A DNA stretch of 34,890 nt from assembly GCA_023251805.1 (NCBI GenBank), contig JAHEYB010000023.1:10045-44934 (forward strand). The letters run 5' to 3'. Every line of letters starts with the position of its first letter. The stretch's first letter is position 1. Both the position numbers and the translations under genes were made by a program. The DNA comes from Bacteroidota bacterium (GTDB lineage Bacteria; Bacteroidota; Bacteroidia; 2-12-FULL-35-15). The notes under the pieces were generated by a model. It had not been told where the DNA came from, searched no databases, and was given only the letters and a program-made list of their open reading frames with translations. Shown one piece after another: positions 7,465 through 16,178 of this stretch.

Positions 7465-9540
7465 ATGAATATCATTTTCGAAGCTCCTTCCTGGTTTTTA
7501 TTCTTTTGCATCTTAGCTGGGGCATTGTATTCGTTTGTGCTGTATCGTAAAGACAAAAAATTCAACGACATTTCTATTTGGATCATTCGTTTAATGGCTG
7601 TTTTTCGTTTTTTAGTCGTTACTATTTTATGCATCTTATTATTATCTCCTCTTTTAAAAACGGTTAATCGTTCAACAGAAAAACCCGTAGTTATTATCGC
7701 CCAGGATAATTCAGAATCATTGGTTGTCACTAAAGATTCTAATTTTTATAAAAAGGAATACAAACAAAATCTTCAAAAGTTAATAGAGATATTGAGCGAG
7801 AAATACGATGTTAGAACTTATTCCTTTGCAGATAAAATAAAAGAAATAAGCACTATCGATTCTGTATCATTTAATGAAAAGCAGACAGATATGTCGGCTT
7901 TGTTTGATGAAATTGATACCCGTTACAGCAATAGAAACTTAGGAGCAATTATTTTAGCAAGCGATGGTTTATATAACAAAGGCGCAAATCCTTTATATAC
8001 TTCCGACAAAATAAAAATTCCAATTTATGCCATTGCACTTGGTGATACTACTATTAAAAAAGATGCTATTCTAACAAAAGTGGACCATAACAGGTTGGCT
8101 TATTTAGGCAACGAATTTCCAATGGAAGTGGTAGTAAATGCAAAACAACTAAAAGGCAAGACCTCTGTACTTACTATTTCTAAAGGTGCCGCCACACTTT
8201 TTTCTCAAACTGTTAATTTTAATTCAAACGCATATATTGTTACCATTCCTGTTTTACTTCAAGCAAAAGAAGTTGGTTTACAACATTATAAAGTGCATTT
8301 ATCTTCCGTTGAAGATGAAATGACCTTGGCAAATAATTTTCGTGATGTATTTATTGATGTGCTGGACGCCAGACAAAAAGTATTGATTTTATCCGATGCT
8401 CCTCATCCCGATATAGCTGCGATAAAATTATCTATTGAATCGAACCAAAACTACGAAGTGGAAAGTTATACCTTGGACGATTTTGATAAACCACTGAAAA
8501 AATACAACCTTGTAATATTGCATTCATTACCAAGCGCAAGAAATGCCGTATCTAAAATACTCACCGAACTAAATGCTTCTGATGTGCCTGTTTGGTCGTT
8601 CTCCGGAGCCAATTCCATGTTGCGAAGCGATTTGTCAATTATCTCTAAAGCTGTTAAAACAAACGAAGTAGAACCTGTGCTCGAAGAAAATTTTCCTCTT
8701 TTTACTATCAGCGATGAGTTAAGAAATGGCATAAAAGATTTTCCTGCTGTAGCTTGTCCTTTTGGAACCTATCAAACCGATAACAACAGCAATGCTTTGT
8801 TTTATCAGCGAATTGGAATTGTGGATACAAAAACTCCTTTGATGATTTTTACTACCAACTCCGAAATAAAGACTGCTGTTTTTACAGGTGAAGGAATTTG
8901 GCGTTGGCGACTACAAGATTTTGCAGCGCATGGCAATCATTTGTTATTTGATGAGTTTGTTTCGAAGACGGTTCAATATTTATCTGTTAAAGTTGATAAA
9001 AGCTTCTTTAAAGTACTCGGTAAAAATAATTTTTATGAAAATGAAGCTATTGAACTTGAAGCAGAAGTATACAATCAAAGTTATGAGCTGATTAACGAAC
9101 CGGAAGTGAATGTTGTCATTTCTAATTCTGATAATAAAAAATTCAATTACTCTTTCAGCAAAACTTCCAATGCCTATCGTTTAAATGCAGGGATGATGCC
9201 GGTTGGTGAATACAAGTACGATGCAAAAGTAAAAGTGGGAGAAAAAGTGTATTCGCAACACGGGGAATTTAGTATCTCAGCACTCCAAGTAGAACTAACC
9301 AATACCGTTGCCGACCATCAATTATTATATAGTTTAGCAAAAAAACACGATGGCGATTTGATTTATCCTGGAAAATTGGGTGTGTTGGCCGACCTATTAA
9401 ACAAACGCGAAGACATTAAAACAGTTTCCTACTCCGAAAAAAAACTGAGGGAGGTAATCAATTTGAAAGGAATTTTCTTTTTAATTTTAATTCTGTTGAG
9501 CTTCGAATGGTTCATGCGTAAACGAAATGGAGCTTATTAG
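7465..9540 (+). CDS. membrane-anchored von Willebrand factor A domain protein
   Basis: The 691-residue protein has two N-terminal helices (about 8-27 and 38-63) and a C-terminal helix (about 668-685), so a long periplasmic or cytosolic body is held at both ends. The body starts with a vWA-type fold: VVIIAQDNSESL gives the DxSxS metal site (Asp81, Ser83, Ser85), QTDMS supplies the Thr (141) and LASDG the later Asp (167). Around residues 305-400, QKVLILSDAPHPDIAAI through NLVILHSLPS looks like the glutamine-amidotransferase-like fold that follows vWA in similar membrane proteins. The rest, including 500-620, is Ig-like beta sandwich. The family is related to BatA/BatB-type proteins, but no MoxR ATPase is beside it. 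Its partner is unknown. Confidence 0.82.
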   Translation: MNIIFEAPSWFLFFCILAGALYSFVLYRKDKKFNDISIWIIRLMAVFRFLVVTILCILLLSPLLKTVNRSTEKPVVIIAQDNSESLVVTKDSNFYKKEYKQNLQKLIEILSEKYDVRTYSFADKIKEISTIDSVSFNEKQTDMSALFDEIDTRYSNRNLGAIILASDGLYNKGANPLYTSDKIKIPIYAIALGDTTIKKDAILTKVDHNRLAYLGNEFPMEVVVNAKQLKGKTSVLTISKGAATLFSQTVNFNSNAYIVTIPVLLQAKEVGLQHYKVHLSSVEDEMTLANNFRDVFIDVLDARQKVLILSDAPHPDIAAIKLSIESNQNYEVESYTLDDFDKPLKKYNLVILHSLPSARNAVSKILTELNASDVPVWSFSGANSMLRSDLSIISKAVKTNEVEPVLEENFPLFTISDELRNGIKDFPAVACPFGTYQTDNNSNALFYQRIGIVDTKTPLMIFTTNSEIKTAVFTGEGIWRWRLQDFAAHGNHLLFDEFVSKTVQYLSVKVDKSFFKVLGKNNFYENEAIELEAEVYNQSYELINEPEVNVVISNSDNKKFNYSFSKTSNAYRLNAGMMPVGEYKYDAKVKVGEKVYSQHGEFSISALQVELTNTVADHQLLYSLAKKHDGDLIYPGKLGVLADLLNKREDIKTVSYSEKKLREVINLKGIFFLILILLSFEWFMRKRNGAY

Positions 9541-9560
9541 TATTGAGTGTTATTATTAAT

Positions 9561-9590
9561 CGTCATTGGCGAGCGAAGTGTGGCAATCTC
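9561..9590. repeat. short dispersed repeat abutting the 9591 start codon
   Basis: CGTCATTGGCGAGCGAAG followed by a GGCAATCTC end is a degenerate copy of the CGTCATTGCGAGCGAAG...GCAATCTC repeat family seen widely in Bacteroidota. The next base begins ATG. Confidence 0.75.
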
Positions 9591-11369
9591 ATGAAAAAAC
9601 AATACAGCAAATATTCTTTATTCTTCATCTTTACTTTCATCATTACTATTTTCTTCTCTTTCAATATCTGGAAAAAAAATAGAATTATTGTGGATGCTCC
9701 CAGCTACTACACGTATTTGCCGGCTCTCCTTATTCACCACGATTTACAGCTGAATTACATAGATGCTAATCCTGCTTATTATCGAGATAAAGTTTGGTAC
9801 TACACAATAGAAAATAACAGAAAGCTTATCAAACATCCGATGGGAATAAGTGTGGCGCTTTCTCCATTTTTTGTACTCGGACATTTAGTTGCTAAAATGA
9901 CCGGCAACGCTCAGGATGGTTATTCTATGCCTTATCAGAATTGTATGAGCATTGGTGTGCTTTTTTATTTATTCATAGGGCTGTATTATCTGAGAAAAAT
10001 TTTGCTTTCGTATTTTTCTGAAAAAATTACTGCTCTTACTTTAATTGTAATTGTGCTTGGAACAAATTTGCTATGGTATGCTACTTTCGAAGGATTGATG
10101 CCGCATGCGATTACATTCTCAGTTTGGTGTTTAGCTCTGTACACTTTTTTCCAGTGGCTGAAAACAGGAGAGCGTAAATTCATTCTTTTTTTTTCAACCC
10201 TCTTTGGTTTAATTGTTTTGATTCGACCACTCAGTATTGTTACTATACTTTATTTTATCATCATTGGAATCTATTCGAAAGGTAGCATCAAATCATTTTT
10301 ACATTTTTTAAAACCGAATTTAAAGAATGTAATTGTTGGAAGTATCATCGCTTTTTGTATTGCTTTTCTTCAATTAGTGTATTGGAAGTATGCCACAGGC
10401 CATTGGCTATATGATGTTTATCGCGATGAACATTTTGTTTTTGACAGTCCACAAGTACTTCCATTCCTATTCAGTTTCCGTAAAGGAGTTTTTATTTACA
10501 CGCCTATTTTGATTTTCGCTTTGTTTGGAATGAAAACATTTTATAAAACCAATAAAGGGATTTTTTGGTCGACACTTATTTTGATGTGTCTCACTGTTTA
10601 TTTACTTTCATCATGGTGGGCTTGGAGTTATGGAATTTGTTGGGGAATGCGACCAATGATTGATTATTATGCTTTGTTGAGTTTACCATTAGCAGCGGGA
10701 TTACAACAAGTATTTGAAAAATCAAAAATACGTGCACTGATTTTCGGAAGCATTGTTTTTCTTTTGATAAGTTTAAATTTATTTCAAACCTGGCAATATA
10801 AAAATGGCTTAATTCACTATGATGATATGAGCAAAGAAGCTTATTTCAAAGGCTTCTTTCAAACAAAATATAGCATCGAGTGGTCTGACTTGTTAAAACC
10901 GTATGATTGGGAAAGAAGAATACATCATTTGCCCCCAATTGACTATTCGTTTGAATTTCTTAAAGAAACAAAAGAGGAGGTTTATTTAAGAGCTATGAAT
11001 AAAATGTATGTATTTGTGAATTCAAAAGCACAAAATGCAATGGCAGCTTTATCTCAGGGAAACGAGGCAAATGAAGAATTTTTTTTCAAGCATTTGGGAG
11101 ATAATAAATTTGTTATTCATTCGAAAGAAGGATTATTTTGGTCGCTAAAACCTGCCTACGAAAATGCAATTACAGCCTCCGAAATAAGCACTGGTCTAAC
11201 CGAAATCTTTACTTTTGAATACTTGGATAAAAATGATAATAAGATTGCAATTAAAGCATCTAACGGAAAATACATTTCGATTGGAACAAAATGGCCATAT
11301 ATTTTGAAAGCTGATGCCGATAAAATTGGTAAAAATGAAACATTCCGCTATTTTGTCTGGGGAAAATGA
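9591..11369 (+). CDS. polytopic glycosyltransferase-like membrane protein with C-terminal fascin-like trefoil
   Basis: The 592-residue protein has about nine to eleven hydrophobic helices through residue ~400. The first loop contains DAPSYYTYLPALLIHHD, an acidic motif typical of GT-C enzymes (ArnT/PMT-like lipid-linked sugar transferases). WWAWSYGICWGMRPMIDYYA is a conserved-looking loop between late helices. Residues about 470-592 are soluble and form three similar repeats of about 40 residues, ending NEEFFFKHLG, TEIFTFEYLD and NETFRYFVWG. The third contains IAIKASNGKYIS. This is the pattern of fascin/actin-crosslinking-like beta-trefoils. A TTG 16 codons upstream lies in a repeat and was rejected as start. 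The stop overlaps the next gene's start as ATGA, so the two are translationally coupled. Substrate is unknown. Confidence 0.78.
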   Translation: MKKQYSKYSLFFIFTFIITIFFSFNIWKKNRIIVDAPSYYTYLPALLIHHDLQLNYIDANPAYYRDKVWYYTIENNRKLIKHPMGISVALSPFFVLGHLVAKMTGNAQDGYSMPYQNCMSIGVLFYLFIGLYYLRKILLSYFSEKITALTLIVIVLGTNLLWYATFEGLMPHAITFSVWCLALYTFFQWLKTGERKFILFFSTLFGLIVLIRPLSIVTILYFIIIGIYSKGSIKSFLHFLKPNLKNVIVGSIIAFCIAFLQLVYWKYATGHWLYDVYRDEHFVFDSPQVLPFLFSFRKGVFIYTPILIFALFGMKTFYKTNKGIFWSTLILMCLTVYLLSSWWAWSYGICWGMRPMIDYYALLSLPLAAGLQQVFEKSKIRALIFGSIVFLLISLNLFQTWQYKNGLIHYDDMSKEAYFKGFFQTKYSIEWSDLLKPYDWERRIHHLPPIDYSFEFLKETKEEVYLRAMNKMYVFVNSKAQNAMAALSQGNEANEEFFFKHLGDNKFVIHSKEGLFWSLKPAYENAITASEISTGLTEIFTFEYLDKNDNKIAIKASNGKYISIGTKWPYILKADADKIGKNETFRYFVWGK

Positions 11370-12787
11370 TGCACAACGATAAAAAAACATATTTTAATTC
11401 CATTGCTCCAAAGCGTATCAAACAAAGAAGAGCAAAGCGTTACTATTGGAACGATATTACTAAATATTGCAACTACTTTATTCACGAAGAAAGTTCCGTT
11501 TTAGAAATTGGCTGTGGAACAGGAGAATTACTCAACGAATTAAAAGCAAAGCATAAAGTCGGAATCGATTTCAGCGAAGAAATGATTGTTCAAGCTAAAA
11601 TGCAATTTCCGGAGCTGGATGTTAGAGTGATGGATGCCGAAAATTTAAATTTGAATGAACAATTTGATGTTATTATTCTTTCCAATTTAATTGGATATTT
11701 AGATGATATCCAAAAAGTACTTACTCAATTAAAATCGGTTTCACATTCAAATACAAAAATTATTATTTCCTATTATAGTTTTATTTGGGAACCTGTTTTA
11801 AAATTTGGAGAATTTATTGGATATAAAACGAAAACACCAAATCAAAACTGGCTGAGCTTAGCTGAAATTAACAATATCCTATATCTATCGGGCTTTCATG
11901 TATACCGCAACTCACGTAGAATGATTTTTCCGATTTATATTCCTTTGATTTCTGAATTTATGAATGGCTTCTTGGCAAAAATGCCCTTTTTTCGTTTGTT
12001 TAGCATAAATAATTTTTCGTTTGCAAAAAATATTCAGCCGGAGAGAATAGAAGTAATAGAAAAAAAATATTCCGTCTCCGTAATTATCCCTGCTCGTAAC
12101 GAAAGCGGAAATATTGAAAATGCACTGGTGAGAATGCCTGTATTGGGGAATTCTACTGAGCTTATTTTTGTCGAGAGCAATTCTACCGATGATACCTGGA
12201 AAAAAATTCAAGAGCTGAAAATAAAATTTGATGCAACTCATAACATTCAATGTTTTAAGATTTCTGAAAATGGTAAAAATGCTGCTGTTCGTAAAGGATT
12301 TGAAATGGCTAGAGGAGAAGTGTTGATGATTTTGGATGCCGACTTAACTGTTGCTCCCGAAGACCTTACAAAATTCTATGAAGCCATCGCTTCGGGCAAA
12401 GGAGATTTTATTAATGGCTCTCGTTTGGTGTATCCGATGGAAAAAGAAGCAATGCGCTTTTTAAATCGTGTTGGTAATAAATTTTTTAGCAATACATTTT
12501 CTTGGTTGCTCGACCAACGTTTTAAAGATACTTTGTGTGGCACAAAAGTGATGTTTAAAAAAGATTATCGGAAATTAATTATCAATCGTAAATTTTTTGG
12601 CGACTTTGACCCCTTCGGAGATTTTGATTTATTATTCGGAGCACATAAATTAAATTTATGCATTATTGAACTTCCAGTTCGATACCACGAACGAACTTAT
12701 GGAAGAACCAATATTTCTCGTTTTAAACATGGCTTTATTCTCCTTAAAATGTGCTTTTTTGCTGCCCGTAAAATCAAGTTTATTTAA
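11366..12787 (+). CDS. bifunctional SAM-dependent methyltransferase / family 2 glycosyltransferase
   Basis: The 473-residue protein is a fusion. Residues 1-~210 are a class I methyltransferase: VLEIGCGTGELL (motif I, about 45-56), GIDFSEEM, VMDAENL and FDVIILSNLIGYL. Residues ~235-473 are a GT2 domain: VSVIIPARNESGNIE (about 238-252), VESNSTDDTW, GKNAAVRKGFEMARGE, LDADLT (323-328), a TLCGTKVMF acceptor-side motif and RTYGRTNISRFKHG at the end, as in polyprenol-phosphate sugar transferases of the DPM1 type. It is coupled to the GT-C-like gene by an ATGA overlap; a second ATG follows at 11369. Together the pair could make and use a lipid-linked sugar (inference). Fusions of this order occur in other Bacteroidota. 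Both halves keep their key motifs. Confidence 0.88.
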   Translation: MMHNDKKTYFNSIAPKRIKQRRAKRYYWNDITKYCNYFIHEESSVLEIGCGTGELLNELKAKHKVGIDFSEEMIVQAKMQFPELDVRVMDAENLNLNEQFDVIILSNLIGYLDDIQKVLTQLKSVSHSNTKIIISYYSFIWEPVLKFGEFIGYKTKTPNQNWLSLAEINNILYLSGFHVYRNSRRMIFPIYIPLISEFMNGFLAKMPFFRLFSINNFSFAKNIQPERIEVIEKKYSVSVIIPARNESGNIENALVRMPVLGNSTELIFVESNSTDDTWKKIQELKIKFDATHNIQCFKISENGKNAAVRKGFEMARGEVLMILDADLTVAPEDLTKFYEAIASGKGDFINGSRLVYPMEKEAMRFLNRVGNKFFSNTFSWLLDQRFKDTLCGTKVMFKKDYRKLIINRKFFGDFDPFGDFDLLFGAHKLNLCIIELPVRYHERTYGRTNISRFKHGFILLKMCFFAARKIKFI

Positions 12788-12800
12788 CACCTACGTTTTT

Positions 12801-12930
12801 AGGACAAATCCCCCTCTTTGAAAAGATGGGTTGGGGAATACGATTGTTTTCAATCAATTGCTTGTTAGGACAAATTCCCCCTTTGAAAAAGGGGGTTAGG
12901 TCCGAAGGACTCCTATGGAGGGGATTTTAC
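12801..12930. repeat. two degenerate copies of a CCCCCTTTG...GGGGG repeat
   Basis: AGGACAAAT plus a CCCCTCTTTGAAAAGATGGG-type hairpin (12801-12847) is followed by a fuller copy at 12866-12930 that contains GGTCCGAAGGACTC and GGAGGGGATTTT. The fuller copy matches 22200-22257. This fills much of the 280-base gap before ilvE; the remaining bases (12931-13067) are AT-rich and hold no gene. Confidence 0.8.
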
Positions 12931-13067
12931 GATATTAATACCCATGCTCTTCTCATATTCAGAGGTTTTGTCTTCATTATAACTATATTCGTCTAAATTT
13001 AACATTCAGATTATTTGTTTAGATAAATTAATTACTTATTTTTATAGAATACATAAAACAAATACTT

Positions 13068-14141
13068 ATGGTAACAACCGCCATTCAACCAATTAAAGTT
13101 CAAAAATCGAGTAACCCTCGAATTAAAGATCTTGATTATAACAACATCACGTTTGGGAAATTATTTTCAGACCATATGTTTTATGCCGATTTTAAAAATG
13201 GTGAATGGGGTGATGCACAAATTGTTCCTTATGGACCAATTCCTATGAGTCCCGCTACATCAGCCTTGCATTACGGACAGGCAATTTTTGAAGGGATGAA
13301 AGCCTACAAAAATGATAAAGGGGAAGTATTTTTGTTTCGCCCTTTAGATAACCACAAACGAATAAATATTTCTGCTGAACGTATGGCAATGGCTACTATT
13401 TCTCAAGAATTATTTATGGCAGGATTAACGTCTTTGGTAAATTTAGACAGAGACTGGGTGCCTGATACCGATGGTTCTTCCTTGTATATTCGCCCGTTTA
13501 TTGTTGGTACCGATGAGTTCATTGGTGTGAAACCATCAGATAATTATCGTTTTTACATTATTACTTCGCCTGCCGGAAGATATTACAATGAACCCGTAAA
13601 AGTATTGGTAGAAACAAATTATATCAGAGCCGTGGAAGGTGGAGTAGGTTATGTTAAAGCTTCCGGAAATTATGGTCGCTCTTTATTCCCCGCTAAGTTG
13701 GCGCAACAAAGAGGATACCATCAAATTATATGGACAGATGCACGCAATCATCGTTATCTGGAAGAGTCGGGGACAATGAATTTAATGTTTGTGATTGACG
13801 ATGTGTTAATTACTCCTCCCTTGGGTGATACTATTTTGGCTGGAATTACACGTGATAGTGTTTTAACCTTGGCGAAAGATTGGAAGATGAAAGTTCAGGA
13901 ACGTAAAATAAGCATTGATGAAGTGTTGGATGCTCACAAAGCTGGAACCTTGGAAGATGCTTTCGGAACAGGAACTGCAGCAACTATCGCTCAAATTGCA
14001 CAAATAGGTTTCGAAGGAAAAGATTATATCCTGCCTCCTGCAGAAGGTCGTATTTTTTCGAATCGTGTTGCTAAAGAATTAGATAATATACGTAAAGGAA
14101 AAGTTGCTGATATCCATAACTGGATGTATAAAGTAGGATAA
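13068..14141 (+). CDS. ilvE: branched-chain amino-acid aminotransferase
   Basis: IlvE moves the amino group between glutamate and the 2-oxo acids of Leu, Ile and Val, with PLP. The 357-residue product belongs to the long BCAT form, longer than the ~300-residue E. coli type. It shows ALHYGQAIFEGMKAYK, LYIRPFIVGTDEFIGV, the PLP lysine Lys197 in GYVKASGNYGRSL, EESGTMNLMFV, and GITRDSVLTLAKDW. The C-terminal part has GTGTAATIAQIAQIGFEGKD. The gene is alone here; no ilv/leu genes adjoin. The start ATG is the first one and fits the family. Confidence 0.95.
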   Translation: MVTTAIQPIKVQKSSNPRIKDLDYNNITFGKLFSDHMFYADFKNGEWGDAQIVPYGPIPMSPATSALHYGQAIFEGMKAYKNDKGEVFLFRPLDNHKRINISAERMAMATISQELFMAGLTSLVNLDRDWVPDTDGSSLYIRPFIVGTDEFIGVKPSDNYRFYIITSPAGRYYNEPVKVLVETNYIRAVEGGVGYVKASGNYGRSLFPAKLAQQRGYHQIIWTDARNHRYLEESGTMNLMFVIDDVLITPPLGDTILAGITRDSVLTLAKDWKMKVQERKISIDEVLDAHKAGTLEDAFGTGTAATIAQIAQIGFEGKDYILPPAEGRIFSNRVAKELDNIRKGKVADIHNWMYKVG

Positions 14142-14206
14142 ATTTTCTTTCTAACAAAGATTAAGCTCAGGGGAATTTTGTTCGGAATTTTTTTATGAGC
14201 ATTATC

Positions 14207-14353
14207 GAATTTCAAATTTCAGATTTCAAATTCGTTTGAAAGGATAACATAGCTTAGTAATAGTTATAGCTTTTTATAATAAGTATTGTCGAATAAGGAT
14301 TAACTGAATTCGTATTGAAATAATCTGAAATTTGAAATCTGAAATCTGAAATT
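14207..14353. repeat. inverted repeat pair of TTTCAAATTTCAGATT type
   Basis: GAATTTCAAATTTCAGATTT at 14207 onward is mirrored by TCTGAAATTTGAAATCTGAA at 14323-14353, with an AGGATAAC word beside each arm. These lie in the 257-base ilvE/J-protein convergent gap, which holds no gene. Confidence 0.75.
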
Positions 14354-14398
14354 TTCCAAGGATAACTATTCTAGAAAACTGAAAGCTAAACGTAGCAA

Positions 14399-14986
14399 TT
14401 ACTTTCGTAATCGTTTCAAAATACCACCCAACAAGGATTTCCTCCCCAGTATCCCTTTCCATCCTTCTCTTACTAAAATAAATCCTGCTACACTAATTAA
14501 TACAAAAGGAAAAGGCCAATAATGTTCTAGTGTTCCAAAAATGGTAACTCCAATAATACCCAAACCCAAACTCATTCCACTCGCAAAAAATAAATTATAC
14601 AAAACAGGGGATTGTTTATAATAATCTTCTTCTGTTTTTTCTTTGTAGGCATATTGAGAAAAACTATTCCAGTCGTAATTGAAATTTGCATTTGTAGGAT
14701 TGCTAAACGAATCATTCTTTAAAGAAGAACCATAATACTGTCGTTTTTTCTCAGCATTTATTTTTTCTGCATCAATGTAGTTCAATTTCACATCGTGTAG
14801 ATATCTTTTTTGTTCATCACACAGAACATCGTAAGCTTCACTCACCACAGCAAAAACTTCATTCGCTTTAGGAGAGTTGTTTACATCGGGATGCACCAAT
14901 TTGGCTTTTAATCGATATGCTTTTTTGATATCGTCCAAGCTGGCTGTTCGCGGAATATCTAATATTTTGTAATAGTCGTAAAGCAT
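14399..14986 (-). CDS. J-domain (DnaJ-like) membrane protein
   Basis: The 195-residue protein begins with a full J domain (residues 3-64): YYKILDIPRTASLDDIKKAY, the HPD motif at 32-34, and AYDVLCDEQKRYLHD. Residues 65-125 are polar and Tyr/Asn-rich. Two hydrophobic segments follow (about 128-150 and 155-173), then a basic tail. It lacks the Gly/Phe, zinc and C-terminal peptide-binding domains of true DnaJ. It should recruit and stimulate a DnaK-type Hsp70 at the cytoplasmic membrane. The client is unknown. It is divergent from the 15047 gene with 60 bases between. Confidence 0.87.
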   Translation of the reverse strand: MLYDYYKILDIPRTASLDDIKKAYRLKAKLVHPDVNNSPKANEVFAVVSEAYDVLCDEQKRYLHDVKLNYIDAEKINAEKKRQYYGSSLKNDSFSNPTNANFNYDWNSFSQYAYKEKTEEDYYKQSPVLYNLFFASGMSLGLGIIGVTIFGTLEHYWPFPFVLISVAGFILVREGWKGILGRKSLLGGILKRLRK

Positions 14987-15031
14987 TGATGCTAATTTAT
15001 GGAAAATAATCGGTGAAAACGTCTATTAGTT

Positions 15032-15042
15032 AAAAAGGAGGT
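15032..15042 (+). promoter_or_regulatory. strong Shine-Dalgarno sequence
   Basis: AAAAAGGAGGT ends four bases before the ATG at 15047. Full anti-SD complementarity is rare in Bacteroidota leaders, and no other gene in this window has it. Confidence 0.75.
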
Positions 15043-15046
15043 ATTT

Positions 15047-16108
15047 ATGCGTTATGTCATACTTTTTTCAATAGCTATTTTCTCATCCACTCTTATCAAT
15101 GCCCAAACCATCTACGATTTAAAGGAAGTTTCGGTTTCCAACAAAAGAATTGTTGATACCGTATTTGGAACCTGGAAATACAGTGTGGCCGATTATGAGT
15201 TTATGGATGATAAATTAGTAGTTCTAACATTTAAAAAAAGTTTAGAACACCCTTCCATTCATTTAATTGATGCCAATCAAAAAGTGCTTTCTTCATATGA
15301 TTTACCCGATGAAGCACAAAAATTATATAAAGATTATATGGGATTTGTGAATGTTATTTGTGCCAACCACATTTATCGAATTACCATTGAAGAAGATGTA
15401 TTACACCTTGCTTCATTACCAGTGGAAGATTACAAAAGGTTTATAATGCCTTGTGTTGATAGTGCGTACAGCTCTATCTATTTTTCCAACTATCAACACG
15501 ATTATCCTGAGTTTACTTATTATGCATACAATACTTCTAACAAAAATTTCCAAGCCATTAAAAAAGTGGGTGACCCCGAAGTAATTCACGATTACAATAT
15601 GGAATATTATTTTCTTCCATCAAAAGAACGTTTACAAGCCCGAAAGTTGGCCAATTATTATGGTGTTGATTTTCATAGGCTAGCTGCCGCTATGAATGGT
15701 TATACAAGTAGCATGTATTATACTCCCTTGTATTCGCCTTTATTTATTATGGAAGACACTATTTGTGTATTCGACCATAGTAGTAACGCTATATTTAAGT
15801 ATGATGGTAAATTAAATCAGCTCGATTCCATTCCAATCGACTATAATCACCCAAAAAGTTGGAGGGAATGGAAAAATGAAGTAATTATTGATAAAGAGGC
15901 GAATACCGCTTATGCCTTGTACGAAAAAAATGGGTTCTGCTACCTAAAAGGCATAAATATGTACACTGGCAAGCTTATAAGCTCTTTTAAGCTAAGCAAC
16001 CAAAATGTAGAAAAGATTAAAATAAAGGGAAATTACGTGTATTACATCTATCGTCCTTTTGAATCGTTGCAAGAAAAGTTTGTGTATAAAGAGTTAATAA
16101 CAAATTGA
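15047..16108 (+). CDS. secreted protein, possible beta-propeller
   Basis: The 353-residue protein has a signal peptide (MRYVILFSIAIFSSTLINAQ) and no further membrane helix. The mature chain repeats short strand clusters that fit blade-like units: SIHLIDANQKVLSSYDL, ICVFDHSSNAIFKYDGKLNQ, and NGFCYLKGINMYTGKLISSF followed by NYVYYIYRPF. This resembles six- or seven-bladed propellers of the 6-bladed beta-propeller group, but that is inference. No T9SS sorting domain is visible, so it should stay in the periplasm. It has the window's only canonical Shine-Dalgarno sequence. The family is not recognised. Confidence 0.72.
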   Translation: MRYVILFSIAIFSSTLINAQTIYDLKEVSVSNKRIVDTVFGTWKYSVADYEFMDDKLVVLTFKKSLEHPSIHLIDANQKVLSSYDLPDEAQKLYKDYMGFVNVICANHIYRITIEEDVLHLASLPVEDYKRFIMPCVDSAYSSIYFSNYQHDYPEFTYYAYNTSNKNFQAIKKVGDPEVIHDYNMEYYFLPSKERLQARKLANYYGVDFHRLAAAMNGYTSSMYYTPLYSPLFIMEDTICVFDHSSNAIFKYDGKLNQLDSIPIDYNHPKSWREWKNEVIIDKEANTAYALYEKNGFCYLKGINMYTGKLISSFKLSNQNVEKIKIKGNYVYYIYRPFESLQEKFVYKELITN

Positions 16109-16178
16109 GGTTTTTTTGGTTTGATTTTTGTAAATTTATGTTCGATTAAGAATACATAAAATAAAAAACAAACCCCAA

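Noticed and set aside
9543-9590. N-terminal extension of the 9591 protein from a TTG codon
   Set aside because: The extra 16 residues are coded by a dispersed repeat and precede a natural MKKQYSKYSLFF start.
12801-12930. CRISPR array or leader
   Set aside because: Units are few, degenerate and palindromic with no regular spacers and no cas genes.
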